This document shows positions 44,221 through 53,002 of a stretch of DNA of 64,000 nt, one piece after another (the stretch's first letter is position 1; each line of letters begins with the position of its first letter). The stretch is taken from the NCBI GenBank assembly GCA_003569365.1, contig BGOS01000023.1, positions 62,001 through 126,000 on the forward strand, read 5' to 3'. A program made the position numbers and the translations under genes. Below the pieces are notes generated by a model, which ran no database searches, had not been told where the DNA came from, and saw only the letters and a program-made list of their open reading frames with translations. The DNA comes from Anaerolineaceae bacterium. Lineage in GTDB: Bacteria > Chloroflexota > Anaerolineae > Anaerolineales > UBA11657.

Positions 44221-45336
44221 ATGAACGCCGAGCAGCGTTTTTGGGTGGCGCTGAACATGACCGCGGGCATCGGGCCGGTGCGCATGCGCCGGCTGCTGGA
44301 GCGCTTTGGCAGCGCCCAACAAGCCTGGCAGGCGCCGGCCGGCGCGCTGGCAGCTTGCGGGCTGGAGCAGCGCACGCTCAATGAATTGCTGGCGCAGCGC
44401 GAAGCGCTGGACCTGGAAGCCACCTGTGCCGCGATAGACAAGTCCGGCGTGCAGGTGCTTACGTGGAACGACGAAAAATATCCGGCGCACTTAAAGGCCG
44501 TGGATGACAGCCCGCCGCTTTTATATTTGCGCGGCGAACTAAAGCCGGCGGACAACTGGGCCGTGGCGGTGGTGGGCACGCGCAAGGCCACCACTTATGG
44601 GCGCGAAGTAACGCGCGAGTTGTGCGATGCGCTGGTGCGCGCGGGCGTGACAATTGTGAGCGGCTTGGCGCGCGGCATTGATGAAGTGGCGCACAGCACA
44701 GCGTTGGCTGCAGGCGGACGCACACTTGCCGTGCTGGGTTCCGGGCTGGACAAGGTGTACCCGCTGGAGAACCGGCTGCTGGCGCAGCGCATTACGGCGC
44801 AGGGCGCGCTCATCAGCGACTATCCGCCGGGCACCGCGCCGGATGCGCGCAACTTTCCGGCGCGCAACCGCATCATCAGCGGATTGGCGCTGGCGGTGAT
44901 TGTGGTGGAGGCCGGCGAGCGCAGCGGAGCGCTGATTACAGCGCAGTTTGCGGCCGACCAGGGGCGCGAGGTTATGGCCGTGCCCGGCAGCATCCTGAGC
45001 CATAGCAGCCGCGGCACCAACCGGCTCATTCGTGATGGCGCGCGGCCGGTGTTGTCCGCGGATGATGTACTGGAGGAGCTGAGCCTGCGCCAGGTTACGG
45101 AGAAGCAGTCGGCGCAGTTGGAGCTGCCCGTGGATGGGGTGGAGCGCACAATGCTCACGCACCTCAGCCGCGAGCCGCTGCATGTGGATGAGTTGAGCTT
45201 GCTGGCCACGCTGCCAATTGCACAGGTGACGAGTGCGCTGGCCATGCTGGAGCTGAAGGGGTTTGTGCGGCAGGTGGGCGGCATGCAGTTTGTGCTGGCG
45301 CGGGAACTGCCCGCGTTGTATGAAGCTGGCCGATGA
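44221..45336 (+). CDS. dprA: DNA-processing protein DprA
   Basis: DprA protects incoming single-stranded DNA and loads RecA during natural transformation. The 371-residue product has an N-terminal HhH/SAM-like region (FWVALNMTAGIGPVRMRRLLERFG), the Rossmann domain with VVGTRKATTYGREV, SGLARGIDEVAHSTAL, GSGLDKVYPLENRLL, FPARNRIISGLA and GERSGALITAQFA, and a C-terminal winged helix (LPIAQVTSALAMLELKGFV). ATG 44221 matches the family N terminus; the frame is open further upstream into rimM. topA follows after 70 bases, a common pairing. Confidence 0.94.
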   Translation: MNAEQRFWVALNMTAGIGPVRMRRLLERFGSAQQAWQAPAGALAACGLEQRTLNELLAQREALDLEATCAAIDKSGVQVLTWNDEKYPAHLKAVDDSPPLLYLRGELKPADNWAVAVVGTRKATTYGREVTRELCDALVRAGVTIVSGLARGIDEVAHSTALAAGGRTLAVLGSGLDKVYPLENRLLAQRITAQGALISDYPPGTAPDARNFPARNRIISGLALAVIVVEAGERSGALITAQFAADQGREVMAVPGSILSHSSRGTNRLIRDGARPVLSADDVLEELSLRQVTEKQSAQLELPVDGVERTMLTHLSREPLHVDELSLLATLPIAQVTSALAMLELKGFVRQVGGMQFVLARELPALYEAGR

Positions 45337-45406
45337 GCTGCAGCCCGCCGGGCCGGCTGCCGTGATGCGGGATATGATTTTTTTGTTTGGGGGAATGAAG
45401 TAATAC

Positions 45407-47743
45407 ATGGAAGCATATTGTGTGAAATGCAAGGCCAAGTGCGAAATGGCCGAGACCGCTGCCGTCTTCACCAAGCAAGCGGTGGCCGGCACCAAGGGGC
45501 TTTGTGCCGTGTGCGGCACGGGTGTCTACCGCATGGGGCGCACCCCGGCGCATGAAGGCATGGTTCCGCCAGAGGCGGTGCCGCGCGCCAGTACCAAGCG
45601 CGCCAAAGCCGCGCGCAGCGGCAAACTGGTAATCGTTGAGTCGCCGGCCAAGGCACGCACCATCGGCAAATTTCTGGGCAAGGGCTTTTCCGTGAAAGCC
45701 TCGCTGGGGCATGTGCGCGACCTGCTGCGCTCGCAACTCTCAGTGGATGTCAGCAACAACTTCACGCCCAAGTACCGCATTATGAGCGACCGCCTGGCGC
45801 TGGTGAAAGAGCTGCGCAAAGATGCAGCGGCAGCGGAGGAGATTTACCTCGCCACCGATCTGGATCGCGAGGGCGAGGCAATTGCATGGCATCTGGGCGA
45901 AGCGTTGAAGGTGGAGCCCGAGCGTGTGCGCCGCGTGGTGTTTCATGAAATAACGAAGACCGCCATCAAAAAGGCATTTGAACACCCGCGTGAAATTAAT
46001 TCAAATCTGATAGATGCGCAGCAGGCGCGGCGCATACTTGACCGGCTGGTGGGCTACTCGCTCAGCCCGCTGCTGTGGGCCAAGATCCGCGGCCGGCTGT
46101 CTGCCGGGCGCGTTCAGTCTGTGGCGGTGCGGCTGGTGGTGGACCGCGAGCGCGAGATTGACCAGTTTGAACCTGCGGAGTACTGGACGCTGCACGCAGA
46201 GCTTTCCAAAGCTGCTGACGAATCGGCAAAGATTTTTACAGCCGCATTGCACAAGATTGGCAGCCAGCGGGTGGGGCGCGACAAAGACGTGCCGCTCAAC
46301 ACCGAGGCTGCACTAGCGCCGGTGCTGAAGGACCTCGAACACGCAGCGTGGAGCGTGGCAAATGTGAAGCGGGGCGAGCGCAAACGCAATCCCGCGCCAC
46401 CATTTACCACCAGCACGCTGCAGCAAGATGCTTCGCGCCGCCTGGGCTACACCGCCCGGCGCACCATGGCAGTGGCCCAATCGCTCTATGAAGGCGTGGA
46501 TCTGGCTGGCACCGGCAGCGTGGGCCTCATTACTTACATGCGCACCGATAGCTTGAATGTGGCGGCCGAAGCGCAGGCTGAGGTGCGCCAGCTTGTGACC
46601 GAACGCTACGGAGCGGACAGCCTGCCGGCCGCAGCGCCGCAGTACAAAACTAAATCCAAGGGCGCGCAGGAAGCGCATGAGGCCGTCCGGCCCACATCCG
46701 TAATGCGCACGCCGGAGCAGGTGCAGGCAGATCTGACGCGCGATCAGTTCCGGCTTTACCAGCTGATCTGGCGCCGCATGGTGGCCAGCCAGATGCTGCC
46801 CGCAATTTATGAAACTGTGGCTGCAGAGATCGACGCAGCAGCGCAATCAGAGACCTACGGTTTCCGCGCCAGCGGCTCGCTGCTGCGCAGCCCGGGTTTC
46901 TTGCAGGTGTATGAGGAGTCCGCAGACGAAGATGCGCAGGTGGATGAGCCCGAGACGGATGTGCCGCAACTTGAGACCGGCGATGCGCTGCAGCTGCAAA
47001 AACTGCTGCCAGAGCAGCACTTTACGCAGCCACCGCCGCGCTTCACCGAAGCATCCCTCATCAAAATTCTGGAAGAGAACGGCATCGGCCGGCCGTCCAC
47101 CTATGCGCCCACAATTTCCACCATCCAGGCGCGCGGCTACGTACTGTCTGAAAGCCGGCGCTTGATGCCCACAGCCATCGGCATTCAAGTCACAGACATG
47201 TTGATGGAACACTTCTCCGATGTGCTGGATGTGAGCTTCACGCGCAAGATGGAAGAAGAGCTGGATGCGATTGCAGAGGGCGAGCGCAGCTGGGTGCCGG
47301 TGATTGGCGAGTTTTACGGGCCGTTTGCAAGCCAGGTGGAAAAGGCGCAAGCGGAGATTGAGGTTGTGCCGCAAGTACCGGAGTATGTGGACAAGGACTG
47401 CCCCAAATGCAGCCAGCGCTTGCTGGTGCGCTACGGGCGTTATGGAAAGTTTGTGGCGTGCAGTGGCTTCCCCGACTGTCGCCATGTGGAGCCGCTGCTG
47501 GAAAAGATTGGCGTTGCCTGCCCCACATGCACCGCTGACCTTGTGGAGCGGCGTACGCGCAAAGGGCGCACCTTCTTTGGCTGCATCCGGTATCCGGAAT
47601 GCGAGTGGACTTCGTGGAAGCGTCCGCTAACCACGCCCTGCCCGGACTGCAATGGCATGCTGGTGCAGAGCAGCAAGAACAAGACCAGCTGCCTCGAGTG
47701 CAAGGCGGTTGCCGCGCTGCTGGTGCCCGAGACTGCGGCATAG
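45407..47743 (+). CDS. topA: DNA topoisomerase I with N-terminal DUF5679-type zinc domain
   Basis: Topoisomerase I relaxes negative supercoils. Residues 1-45 form an extra domain, YCVKCKAKCEM then GLCAVCGTGVYRMG, with two CxxC pairs, like the small DUF5679 proteins common in Chloroflexota. The core starts KLVIVESPAKARTIGKFLGK (TOPRIM), then ATDLDREGEAIAWHLGEAL, and LITYMRTDS with the active-site Tyr 377. Three C-terminal zinc ribbons follow (CPKCSQRLLVRYG, CPTCTADLVERR, CPDCNGMLVQSS). At 778 residues it is complete. ATG 45407 is the start of the fused frame; no good ribosome-binding site is visible. Confidence 0.95.
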   Translation: MEAYCVKCKAKCEMAETAAVFTKQAVAGTKGLCAVCGTGVYRMGRTPAHEGMVPPEAVPRASTKRAKAARSGKLVIVESPAKARTIGKFLGKGFSVKASLGHVRDLLRSQLSVDVSNNFTPKYRIMSDRLALVKELRKDAAAAEEIYLATDLDREGEAIAWHLGEALKVEPERVRRVVFHEITKTAIKKAFEHPREINSNLIDAQQARRILDRLVGYSLSPLLWAKIRGRLSAGRVQSVAVRLVVDREREIDQFEPAEYWTLHAELSKAADESAKIFTAALHKIGSQRVGRDKDVPLNTEAALAPVLKDLEHAAWSVANVKRGERKRNPAPPFTTSTLQQDASRRLGYTARRTMAVAQSLYEGVDLAGTGSVGLITYMRTDSLNVAAEAQAEVRQLVTERYGADSLPAAAPQYKTKSKGAQEAHEAVRPTSVMRTPEQVQADLTRDQFRLYQLIWRRMVASQMLPAIYETVAAEIDAAAQSETYGFRASGSLLRSPGFLQVYEESADEDAQVDEPETDVPQLETGDALQLQKLLPEQHFTQPPPRFTEASLIKILEENGIGRPSTYAPTISTIQARGYVLSESRRLMPTAIGIQVTDMLMEHFSDVLDVSFTRKMEEELDAIAEGERSWVPVIGEFYGPFASQVEKAQAEIEVVPQVPEYVDKDCPKCSQRLLVRYGRYGKFVACSGFPDCRHVEPLLEKIGVACPTCTADLVERRTRKGRTFFGCIRYPECEWTSWKRPLTTPCPDCNGMLVQSSKNKTSCLECKAVAALLVPETAA

Positions 47744-47837
47744 CGGGCGCGTGGCATTGAAGTTGCATCAACCCGCTAGTTATGCCATACTTGCGGTGCA
47801 GTCCGCCGGTGGGCTTTTTAATTATTAGTGAGGGCTT

Positions 47838-48917
47838 ATGTGGCTGAGTGTACAGTCCGTAAAACCAAAAGCAGCGCCGCCGGCATCCGCTGAACGCAGG
47901 CGGGCCTGGCAGGGTGATATGCGCATTGTAGTGGGCGGCGCACTGCTGGCTGGCCTGTTAATCGGCTGGCTGTTGCTGGGCTGGTGGCTGGTGCCGGTGC
48001 AGTGGGTAAATGCCGGCCCGGTGCAATTGAATCCCGTTTATCAAACTTTGTGGGTGCAGATGGCTGCCGATTCTTATTCGGTCACACTGAACGAAGAGGA
48101 TGCGCGCAATCGCATCGGCTTGCTGCAGGACCAGTCTGTGAACGCACTCAAGCGCGCCTTGGGCAACACGCAAGGCAGCCAGCAGGCTCGCATCGCAGAC
48201 CTGCAGGTGGTAATCGAAAACACGCCTGCGAAACCAGCCAACGTGGTGCCCGCGGCAGCCAGCCCCAGCCGCAGCGTAATTTTGTCGGCGGTTGTGGCCG
48301 TCATGGTTTTGGTGGGGGCGGGGGGCTTTGTGGCGTGGTCGCGCATGCGCACGCCGCGCGAGGCTGCGCGCCGCGAAAAGGTTCAGCCGCAAGTCCGCCA
48401 GCTCACTCCCGCGCGGGTGGACACGCCAGCGCCAGCCGCGCCAGCAGCGCCAAATGCGCAGGCTGCAGATCGCAGCGTGGAGCGCGGCCCGCCGATTGCG
48501 CGCTTTATGACCACCTACATGTATGGTGATGACACCTACGATGATTCGTTCAGCATTGATGACGCTAACGGCGACTTTCTGGGGGAGTGCGGCGTGGGCG
48601 TGTGCGAGACGATTGGCGTGGGCGACCCCAAAAAGGTGGCTGCGTTTGAAGTTTGGCTGTTTGATAAAAATGATGTGCGCACCGTGACCAAGGTGCTGCT
48701 CAGCCAGTCCGGCTTTGCGGACAATGCCATGCGTGGCCGGGTTGCACCGAAGGGCGATCCGGCAGTTGCCAAGACCGGCGAGACCCTGATTCTCGAAACC
48801 AACATGCTGCATGTTTCTGTGCGCGTGGTGGATATGAACTACGGCAGCGGCCCGCTGCCGCCGGAGACTTTCTTCAACACGCTAACGGTGGAGTTGACCG
48901 CGTGGAAGAAAAAGTAA
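47838..48917 (+). CDS. Two-TM protein with acidic C-terminal domain, function unknown
   Basis: The 359-residue product has two transmembrane helices (IVVGGALLAGLLIGWLLLGWWL at about 30-51 and VILSAVVAVMVLVGAGGFVAW at about 147-167). The extracytoplasmic loop of about 95 residues carries QMAADSYSVTLNEEDARNRIG. The C-terminal 150 residues, reading FMTTYMYGDDTYDDSFSIDD and GECGVGVCETIGVGDPKKV, lie back on the cytoplasmic side and look like one compact beta domain. No family name is recognised. GAGGG lies close before ATG 47838, and a strong terminator follows. Confidence 0.75.
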   Translation: MWLSVQSVKPKAAPPASAERRRAWQGDMRIVVGGALLAGLLIGWLLLGWWLVPVQWVNAGPVQLNPVYQTLWVQMAADSYSVTLNEEDARNRIGLLQDQSVNALKRALGNTQGSQQARIADLQVVIENTPAKPANVVPAAASPSRSVILSAVVAVMVLVGAGGFVAWSRMRTPREAARREKVQPQVRQLTPARVDTPAPAAPAAPNAQAADRSVERGPPIARFMTTYMYGDDTYDDSFSIDDANGDFLGECGVGVCETIGVGDPKKVAAFEVWLFDKNDVRTVTKVLLSQSGFADNAMRGRVAPKGDPAVAKTGETLILETNMLHVSVRVVDMNYGSGPLPPETFFNTLTVELTAWKKK

Positions 48918-48934
48918 GCCAGCACGCACCAATA

Positions 48935-48966
48935 AAAACGCCCCGCATTTAGCGGGGCGTTTTTAT
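48935..48966. terminator. Bidirectional terminator between convergent genes
   Basis: AAAACGCCCCGC (48935-48946) and GCGGGGCGTTTT (48952-48963) around a five-base loop, with A-tract on the left and TTTATTTTA on the right. Confidence 0.93.
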
Positions 48967-48983
48967 TTTAAACAGTGCGAGCC

Positions 48984-49463
48984 TCACTCCACCTTGTCAA
49001 TCTTTAGTAAAAGTATGCCGCCGTCGGGCATCTTTGCTTTTACAGTGTCTCCGGCGCGCTTGCCCAGCAGCGCCATGCCAATCGGGGATTGGTTGGAAAT
49101 CAATCCCTTGCGCGGGTCAGCTTCTGCGGAACCCACCACTGTGTAGGTCTCGGCTGCGGATCCATCTTCCACCACGGTGACCTTTGACCCAATGCCCACC
49201 AGCCCGTTGCGGCCGCCTTCATCGCCTTTGATGACGGTTGCGTCGCGCAGCGTGGCTTCCAATTCCAGTATGCGGCCCTCCAGAAAGGCCTGGTCTTCCT
49301 TGGCTGCAATGTAATCAGCGTTTTCGCTGAGGTCGCCCATGCGAATTGCATCGCGCAGGCGTTCTGCCAGGCTCACGCGCTGCACCTCAACCAGCTGCTT
49401 GAGTTCTTCGCGCAGTTTTTCGGCGCCAGCTGGCGTAAGGTAATTGTCTGATTTCTTTTTCAT
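48984..49463 (-). CDS. greA: Transcription elongation factor GreA
   Basis: GreA rescues backtracked RNA polymerase by stimulating transcript cleavage. The 159-residue product has the N-terminal coiled coil with LTPAGAEKLREELKQL and RMGDLSENADYIAAKEDQAF, where the two acidic tip residues (Asp and Glu of GDLSENADY) are present. The C-terminal FKBP-like domain has ISNQSPIGMALLGKRAGD. ATG 49463 is preferred (AGGTGA lies five bases upstream); GTG 49472 overlaps that site. Confidence 0.96.
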   Translation of the reverse strand: MKKKSDNYLTPAGAEKLREELKQLVEVQRVSLAERLRDAIRMGDLSENADYIAAKEDQAFLEGRILELEATLRDATVIKGDEGGRNGLVGIGSKVTVVEDGSAAETYTVVGSAEADPRKGLISNQSPIGMALLGKRAGDTVKAKMPDGGILLLKIDKVE

Positions 49464-49483
49464 TAAGATCACCTGAGCTTTTT

Positions 49484-49492
49484 GTTATAGCA
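49484..49492 (-). promoter_or_regulatory. Extended -10 promoter for greA
   Basis: On the minus strand TGCTATAAC fits the TGnTATAAT extended -10 form. The start would be near 49477, giving a short leader that still includes the AGGTGA ribosome-binding site. Confidence 0.6.
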
Positions 49493-49540
49493 CAATTCGT
49501 GCCGCCGGCCCGGCAGCCGGCGCAGGGCATCGGCTGCGTT

Positions 49541-49569
49541 TTTGGGGCGCGTACACGCCTTAGTATACT
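49541..49569 (+). promoter_or_regulatory. Leaderless promoter for the glycerate kinase gene
   Basis: TATACT (49564-49569) ends six bases before ATG 49576. A weak -35 (TTTGGG, 49541-49546) lies at 17-base spacing. Confidence 0.6.
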
Positions 49570-49575
49570 GCTTGC

Positions 49576-50922
49576 ATGCGGTTGAAGTGCGAATGGTCCG
49601 CGCGTGCCGAGCACACAGAGCGCATCATTGCAGCTGCGCTGCGCGCAGCGGATCCCGCTGCCGTAGTGGGGCGGGTGCTGGTGCGCAGTGGTGCGCTGCT
49701 GCAGGCCGGTGCGCGCAGCTACAACCTAGCGGGCTTTAAGCGTGTGCGCGTGCTGGGCATTGGCAAGGCAGCAGCGCAAATGGCGCAGGCGGTTGTGGCT
49801 GCGCTGCCGGATCTAACGCTGGCTGGTGTGCTGATTACGAAGCACGGGTTTGCGCAGCCGGTGCGTGGGCTGCAGATTTTGGAGGCCGGGCATCCGCTGC
49901 CGGATGAAGCTGGCATGCAGGCAGCCCGCCAGCTGCTTGCAGCTGCCGGCCAGCCCGCGCCGGATGATCTCATCATCTTCGTGGTTAGTGGCGGCGGCTC
50001 GGCGCTGTTCACGCTGCCCGTGGATGGCGTTGAGCTCACCGACCTGCAGCTGCTCAACCAGCAATTGCTGCGATCCGGTGCAAACATCGAGCAGTTCAAT
50101 ACGGTGCGCAAACATGTGTCTCAGGTGCAGGGCGGCTGGCTGGCGCGGCACTTGTTTCCGGCGCAGGTGCTGTGCCTCGTGCTATCAGATGTAGTGGGCG
50201 GGGCGCTGGATATGGTGGCATCGGGCCCGCTGCTGGCGGATCCCACCACCTATGCGGATGCGGTTGCGGTGCTGCGCGGGCTGCACTTATGGGATGGTTT
50301 GCCGCCGCGGGTTGCGGCGCATTTGACGGCTGGCTTGCAGGGCCGCCGGCTGGAGACACCCAAGCCGGGCGATGCAATTTTTGAAAATGTGCACACGATT
50401 CTGGTCGCGGACAATGCGCTCGCGGCTGGCGCAGCATCGCAGTGTGCGGCGCAATTGGGTTTTAATCCGCTGCTGGTGAGCACCACGCTGCAGGGCGAGG
50501 CGCGCGCTGCTGCCGCAGCGGTGGTGGAGTTGGCCGGCAATGTGCGGCGCAACGCGGTGCCGGTGGCGGCCCCCGCCTGCTTGCTGTGGGGCGGCGAGAC
50601 TACCGTGACCATGCGCGGCAATGGCCGCGGCGGGCGCAACTCTGAGCTGGCCCTGGCTGCGGCATTGCTGCTGGAAGAACAGGCACTGCAGCGCGTGCGG
50701 ATCGTGAGCTTTGCAACCGACGGCGATGACGGGTCAAGCGCAGCGGCAGGCGCAGTGGCCGAGGCCGACACAGTGCAGCGCGCAGCGCGCGCCGGCCACA
50801 ACGCGCGCGCCAGCCTTGCCGGGAACGATTCCGCAACTTTGTTTGCTGCGCTTGGCGACCAGATCCACACCGGCAACACTGGCACAAATGTGAATGACCT
50901 GATGTTTGCCATGCTATACTGA
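49576..50922 (+). CDS. Glycerate 2-kinase (MOFRL/DUF4147 family)
   Basis: The 448-residue protein matches the family that phosphorylates D-glycerate to 2-phosphoglycerate. Features are RVRVLGIGKAAAQMAQAV, KHGFAQPVRGLQILEAGHPLPDE, FVVSGGGSALF, NTVRKHVSQVQGG, and LVLSDVVGGALDMVASGP in the N-terminal domain. The C-terminal MOFRL domain has LLWGGETTVTMRGNGRGGRNSELALA, FATDGDDGSSAAAGA and GNTGTNVNDLMF. The TATACT box six bases before the ATG predicts a leaderless message. An extended -10 (TGCTATACT, 50912-50920) overlaps the stop and may drive the next gene. Confidence 0.92.
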   Translation: MRLKCEWSARAEHTERIIAAALRAADPAAVVGRVLVRSGALLQAGARSYNLAGFKRVRVLGIGKAAAQMAQAVVAALPDLTLAGVLITKHGFAQPVRGLQILEAGHPLPDEAGMQAARQLLAAAGQPAPDDLIIFVVSGGGSALFTLPVDGVELTDLQLLNQQLLRSGANIEQFNTVRKHVSQVQGGWLARHLFPAQVLCLVLSDVVGGALDMVASGPLLADPTTYADAVAVLRGLHLWDGLPPRVAAHLTAGLQGRRLETPKPGDAIFENVHTILVADNALAAGAASQCAAQLGFNPLLVSTTLQGEARAAAAAVVELAGNVRRNAVPVAAPACLLWGGETTVTMRGNGRGGRNSELALAAALLLEEQALQRVRIVSFATDGDDGSSAAAGAVAEADTVQRAARAGHNARASLAGNDSATLFAALGDQIHTGNTGTNVNDLMFAMLY

Positions 50923-51032
50923 CGCCGCAACGAGTTGAGCGTTATTTTCAGCCATGCCCTTGATCAGCCCATGCCATTCCGCCGCCTGATCTCCGCGCCA
51001 ATCGCCGCCTAATAAGCTAACAATCACATCCT

Positions 51033-51857
51033 ATGGTTTCTACTGAAGCGGAAGCCGCGGACGAAACGGAAGCTGACATCCCGCCGTGGCTGCAGCAGGT
51101 GCGGCTGCATTTGGCTGCCGATGAATTACAGCTTGCGGTGGTGTGCTTGCTGGCCGAGCTGGCCGAAGCAGCCCAAAACGTGCAGGCGCTGCACCTGTTG
51201 GGAAATTGTTACCTTGCCGGCGGAGCGGGTGACTGCGCGCACCTGTGCTACAGCATTGCGCATGACATCTCACCCCAAGCGGGTGCACCGCGCCTGCGGC
51301 TGGCGGAGCGCCAGGCGCCGGTAGCACGCGCGGCTTGGCTGCAAGCCGCAGATATTCCGGCTGATGCAGCTGCACTGGCCCGCCAGCTTGGCCGCTTTGA
51401 TGCCACAGTGCAGCCGGTGGATGGCGCTCCGGCTGAGGCAGTTAAAGTTGATGAGAACGCAGTTGCTGATCCGATGCCCGCGCCGGTTTCCAAGGAGCCT
51501 GAACAGAAAGTGACAACTGCCGCCGCAGACCCCGCTCCGGCCGCTGCTACCCAACTGCTGCCGCGGCAGCGCCCGCGGCGCTGCCTGTTGCAAATGGGAT
51601 TGTGCCCGCGGATACCCAGCCTGCCGAGCTTGACTCTGCCAAGGTGCATGGCTTTGACGTGGACTTGTTCAGCAACTTCCGCGAAACCTTCTTGCCGGTG
51701 GCCAAGGTGGTTGCAGTTGTGCAAGTTGACAGCGGGGACGGCGAACGGCGCGACCCGCGCAAGTGGCGCAACTGGCTGCGCTGGCGCTTTTACCGCCACC
51801 ACACGCTGGCAGTGTGGCGCAGTTTCGCCAGCGCCTACTCCACCAATGACTTTGTAA
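51033..51857 (+). CDS. N-terminal part of an apparently frameshifted potassium-channel gene
   Basis: Residues 1 to about 170 look real: an acidic start, a helical repeat-like region (LQLAVVCLLAELAEAAQNVQALHLLGNCYLA) resembling TPR, and a Pro/Ala linker. After about base 51550 the frame turns into Arg/Cys/Pro-rich nonsense that overlaps the channel frame. The -1 frame carries on the same Ala/Pro linker (AAAAAPAALPVANGIVPAD) into the channel. One extra C in the CCC run at 51550-51552 would join both into a single protein of about 655 residues. So this is either a sequencing or assembly indel, a recent mutation, or a -1 frameshift site. Confidence 0.55.
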   Translation: MVSTEAEAADETEADIPPWLQQVRLHLAADELQLAVVCLLAELAEAAQNVQALHLLGNCYLAGGAGDCAHLCYSIAHDISPQAGAPRLRLAERQAPVARAAWLQAADIPADAAALARQLGRFDATVQPVDGAPAEAVKVDENAVADPMPAPVSKEPEQKVTTAAADPAPAAATQLLPRQRPRRCLLQMGLCPRIPSLPSLTLPRCMALTWTCSATSAKPSCRWPRWLQLCKLTAGTANGATRASGATGCAGAFTATTRWQCGAVSPAPTPPMTL

Positions 51858-52996
51858 AGTATGGCGTCTGGGCGGGCTTGCTGATTGTGGCTTCGTCGTT
51901 AATTCAATTTAGCATTCAGTATGACCTGTTCGCCGGTGATGTTGCCTCAGATTTAGGCGTGGAGCAGGCCAGCTGGACAGACACTTTGCTGCACACTGTG
52001 TGGTATTCGGTTGTCACCATCACCACGGTTGGTTACGGCGATGTTTCACCGACTTCGAATCTGGGCAAGGTTGTTGGCATCATTTTTCTAATTCTTAACT
52101 TTGGGGTGATTACCGTTCTGTCCGGCACGGTGGCTTCCGTGCTTGTGGCAGCGCGCCTTACCGGAGGAGCAACTGTGGACGAAGACAAATATAAAGCGCA
52201 CACAATTATCTGTGGCTGGAATCAGTTTGTGCAGCCGCTGCTGAAAATTGTGGATGCGGACACGTCTGTGTCGCCCGTGGTAATTGTGATCAACGAGACC
52301 AGCGAAGATATTGTGGGGCGCGCCATCCACACCTTCAAGCGCCTCGATGTGATGCACGTCAAAGACAATTACACGCGGGAAGAAGTGCTTAAGAAAGCCT
52401 TCATGGAGCGGGCCGCTACCGTCATCTTTGTGCCGGATACTTCCGGCCTGCTGCCAACCGAAAGTCCGGATGAACAGAAGACAATTCTGGCGGTGTTAAC
52501 CGCCAAAGGGCTGGCGCCGGCTGTCAATGTTGTTGCGCACACCACCGACCCCGAAAACGTATCCCATCTACAGCGCGCTGCCGCCAATGAAATTGTGGTG
52601 ACGGATGCCTACACCGCCAATCTGCTGGCAAACCACATAGTCAACCCCGGCATGCCGCAGTTTGTGAACCACGTCTTTGATCCCACCTCGCAAAACGGGC
52701 GCATAAAGGCGCTGGAGCTTCCGCAAGAGATGATCGGGGAGAGCCACCGCAAAGTATTTGCCTATTACAAACTTTCGCACAACCAGCTGCTGTTGGGCTA
52801 TGCAGTGCGGGTATCCGGCTTTGATCTGGGGGCAGCCATGGGCGAGAGCGGCAGTGGTTTTATCCGGGACATGATCAATGAGCAGCTGGAGCAGTCTGGC
52901 GTGAGTCTTTCGACAGACGAGAAAGTTGTCATTCAGATTAACCCGGATGACAGCTATGTGGTGGATGCCAAGCACCGCGCGCTGGTTTTGGATTGA
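51602..52996 (+). CDS. Potassium channel with RCK (TrkA-N) domain
   Basis: As read here the 464-residue product starts at GTG 51602, but the true N terminus is probably the preceding frame. It has two transmembrane helices flanking a pore loop with the selectivity filter TITTVGYGDVSP (TTVGYGD at 141-147). The cytoplasmic NAD-type RCK domain follows (KAHTIICGWNQFVQPLLKIV, then VGRAIHTFKRLDVMHVKDNY) and an additional alpha/beta domain to the C terminus. The architecture is MthK/Kch-like. The cyclic-nucleotide-binding gene six bases downstream suggests ligand control by a separate subunit. Confidence 0.9.
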   Translation: MPADTQPAELDSAKVHGFDVDLFSNFRETFLPVAKVVAVVQVDSGDGERRDPRKWRNWLRWRFYRHHTLAVWRSFASAYSTNDFVKYGVWAGLLIVASSLIQFSIQYDLFAGDVASDLGVEQASWTDTLLHTVWYSVVTITTVGYGDVSPTSNLGKVVGIIFLILNFGVITVLSGTVASVLVAARLTGGATVDEDKYKAHTIICGWNQFVQPLLKIVDADTSVSPVVIVINETSEDIVGRAIHTFKRLDVMHVKDNYTREEVLKKAFMERAATVIFVPDTSGLLPTESPDEQKTILAVLTAKGLAPAVNVVAHTTDPENVSHLQRAAANEIVVTDAYTANLLANHIVNPGMPQFVNHVFDPTSQNGRIKALELPQEMIGESHRKVFAYYKLSHNQLLLGYAVRVSGFDLGAAMGESGSGFIRDMINEQLEQSGVSLSTDEKVVIQINPDDSYVVDAKHRALVLD

Positions 52997-53002
52997 GGCG
53001 TT

